64,000 bases of DNA. Origin: Thermomicrobium sp. 4228-Ro. GTDB taxonomy: Bacteria > Chloroflexota > Chloroflexia > Thermomicrobiales > Thermomicrobiaceae. The DNA is taken from positions 124,001 through 188,000 of the forward strand of contig NZ_JAPFQM010000001.1 of assembly GCF_026241205.1 (NCBI RefSeq). The letters are read 5' to 3'. Within the stretch, counting starts at the first letter, position 1. Each line of letters begins with the position of its first letter. Positions 63,127 to 64,000 of the stretch are shown here, in pieces. The position numbers were made by a program, and so were the translations under genes. The notes under the pieces were generated by a model that saw only the letters and a program-made list of their open reading frames with translations, did not search any database and was not told where the DNA came from.

Positions 63127-64000
63127 CGAACCGAGAGTCTCTCCGGAGCTGCATAGACCGTCACGACTCCACGCTGGAAGACTGGAGCCCAACCGAACTG
63201 TTCCAGGACAGCGGCCAGGCGCTCGGGTGCAGTGTTCTCCAACAGCCGACACGCAGGCCCGAGACCATTCCGCTCCAACAAGCCGATATAGACATACCCC
63301 ACTCGGTACTGAGTGAGCACCTCTGTGACTGTCGCCGGGGTGGGATTCTCGAAGACGGCTCGTACTACTCGTTGTCGTTGCTCCAGCTCCTGGAGGGCGC
63401 GGGTGTCGCCCCGCCGCCACTGGAACTCGTGACCATCCCAGCCGATGACGGTCGGACGGCCAGTGGCCATCGATACCCGATCGTGTGGAAGATCGTCGAC
63501 CGATCCGTACGAACACCCTGGAGCTTCGAGAATCACGGTATCGGACGGCGTCCGTGCCCGCAACCATTCGATGGCTGCGTATTCGTCCGGGTGGCTCGTC
63601 GCCAGGTAGGACAAACCGTCGAGTCCCTTACGGTGGGTGAAACCGTCCGTCCACTTCCAGGCGGAGAGCGGCACGTAGAGCATGCCGAGAGCGAGTGCAA
63701 CCAGTGTCCCGGTGATGAGGACTCGAGGCGGTCGACCTCCAGTCGGCACGCCGACGAACGCCACCGGCAGCGCCAGCGCCTGATAGCACCAGGCATCGAA
63801 AGACACTTTGAAGACCGTGTTCATGCGGTCACCGAAAACATCGCGGAGAAAGAAGAACTCGATTCCCAGGAGCGCGAGCCACGCCGCTCCGAGTAATCCG
63901 AACGCGAGACGCATTCCTGGCTGGAGACACCGATCGCTGTGCAGGACCAGCCCGACCGCACCGAGAAGCAGGCCGAACAGAAACAGGGCAGGGGTCCGAC
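63123..64000 (-). CDS. DUF2298 (Chlor_Arch_YYY) membrane protein, 3' part
   Basis: The frame is open to the right edge, so about 292 C-terminal residues are seen and the start is missing. A helix (TPALFLFGLLLGAVGLVL) is followed by the family signature EFFFLRDVFGDRMNTVFKVS, further helices, and a soluble C-terminal region (GLSYLATSHPDEYAAIEWLR; PTVIGWDGHEFQWRRGD). DUF2298 proteins are large, multi-helix proteins of Chloroflexota and archaea that resemble GT-C glycosyltransferases or YYY transporters; their function is unknown. Confidence 0.88.
   Translation of the reverse strand, partial: RTPALFLFGLLLGAVGLVLHSDRCLQPGMRLAFGLLGAAWLALLGIEFFFLRDVFGDRMNTVFKVSFDAWCYQALALPVAFVGVPTGGRPPRVLITGTLVALALGMLYVPLSAWKWTDGFTHRKGLDGLSYLATSHPDEYAAIEWLRARTPSDTVILEAPGCSYGSVDDLPHDRVSMATGRPTVIGWDGHEFQWRRGDTRALQELEQRQRVVRAVFENPTPATVTEVLTQYRVGYVYIGLLERNGLGPACRLLENTAPERLAAVLEQFGWAPVFQRGVVTVYAAPERLSVR

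Overview
The window is high-GC bacterial chromosome, densely coded on both strands, with many GTG and TTG starts and genes joined by 1-8 base overlaps. The gene families fit a Thermomicrobia-like member of the Chloroflexota: a single-chain AccD-AccA carboxyltransferase, a DUF2298 membrane protein, a VanW/DUF2342/NurA operon and an M20D/FAD-oxidase uptake operon. This placement is inferred from gene content; there is no 16S rRNA here. I see no insertion sequence, prophage, CRISPR array or rRNA gene.

Layout. 1-9030 is a mixed metabolic region: DUF503, two FAD oxidoreductases (one LhgO-like), a CBS/zinc-ribbon protein, an MFS carrier, trehalose-6-phosphate phosphatase, an atypical M81 (MlrC-like) protein and fused accDA. 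9250-16410 is a PotABCD-type ABC transport operon with an FAD amine oxidase-like gene and an M20D amidohydrolase inserted between the ATPase and the binding protein; an AI-2E transporter follows and overlaps lysS tail to tail. 17490-20370 carries lysS, greA, tRNA-Val and a RidA protein. 20600-25930 is a rightward operon: VanW protein, DUF2342 zinc protein, NurA nuclease and a HAS-barrel protein with no HerA ATPase. 25930-31600 is a leftward run of hflX, a roadblock/MglB-like protein, purM, an MglA-like GTPase, an HD protein and purH, mixing a small-GTPase switch with purine synthesis.

31700-34870 has tRNA-Gln, a DUF2090 aldolase, a Leu-Val-Phe tRNA cluster with its own promoter and terminator, then a Fur/PerR-type regulator beside a manganese catalase. 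The regulator's promoter is framed by a nearly perfect 15-bp inverted repeat, a probable operator. 34970-41670 is the leftward unit murJ-lepA-mazG-aspS. rpsT, holA, an M23 peptidase and a lipoprotein follow. 45090-53400 is a seven-gene leftward surface-polysaccharide operon (flippase, glycosyltransferase, UPF0104 protein, two O-antigen-ligase-like proteins, UDP-xylose synthase-like enzyme, unknown membrane protein). 53460-60630 runs rightward: mtnP, ftsW/rodA, a penicillin-binding protein, a small zincin, a membrane protein and gyrB. The right end is leftward: HU, then infC-rpmI-rplT-rRNA methyltransferase, where infC appears to start at a non-standard ATC codon, and a partial DUF2298 membrane protein at the edge.

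All homology calls come from reading the translated sequence and remembered family motifs; no database search was run.
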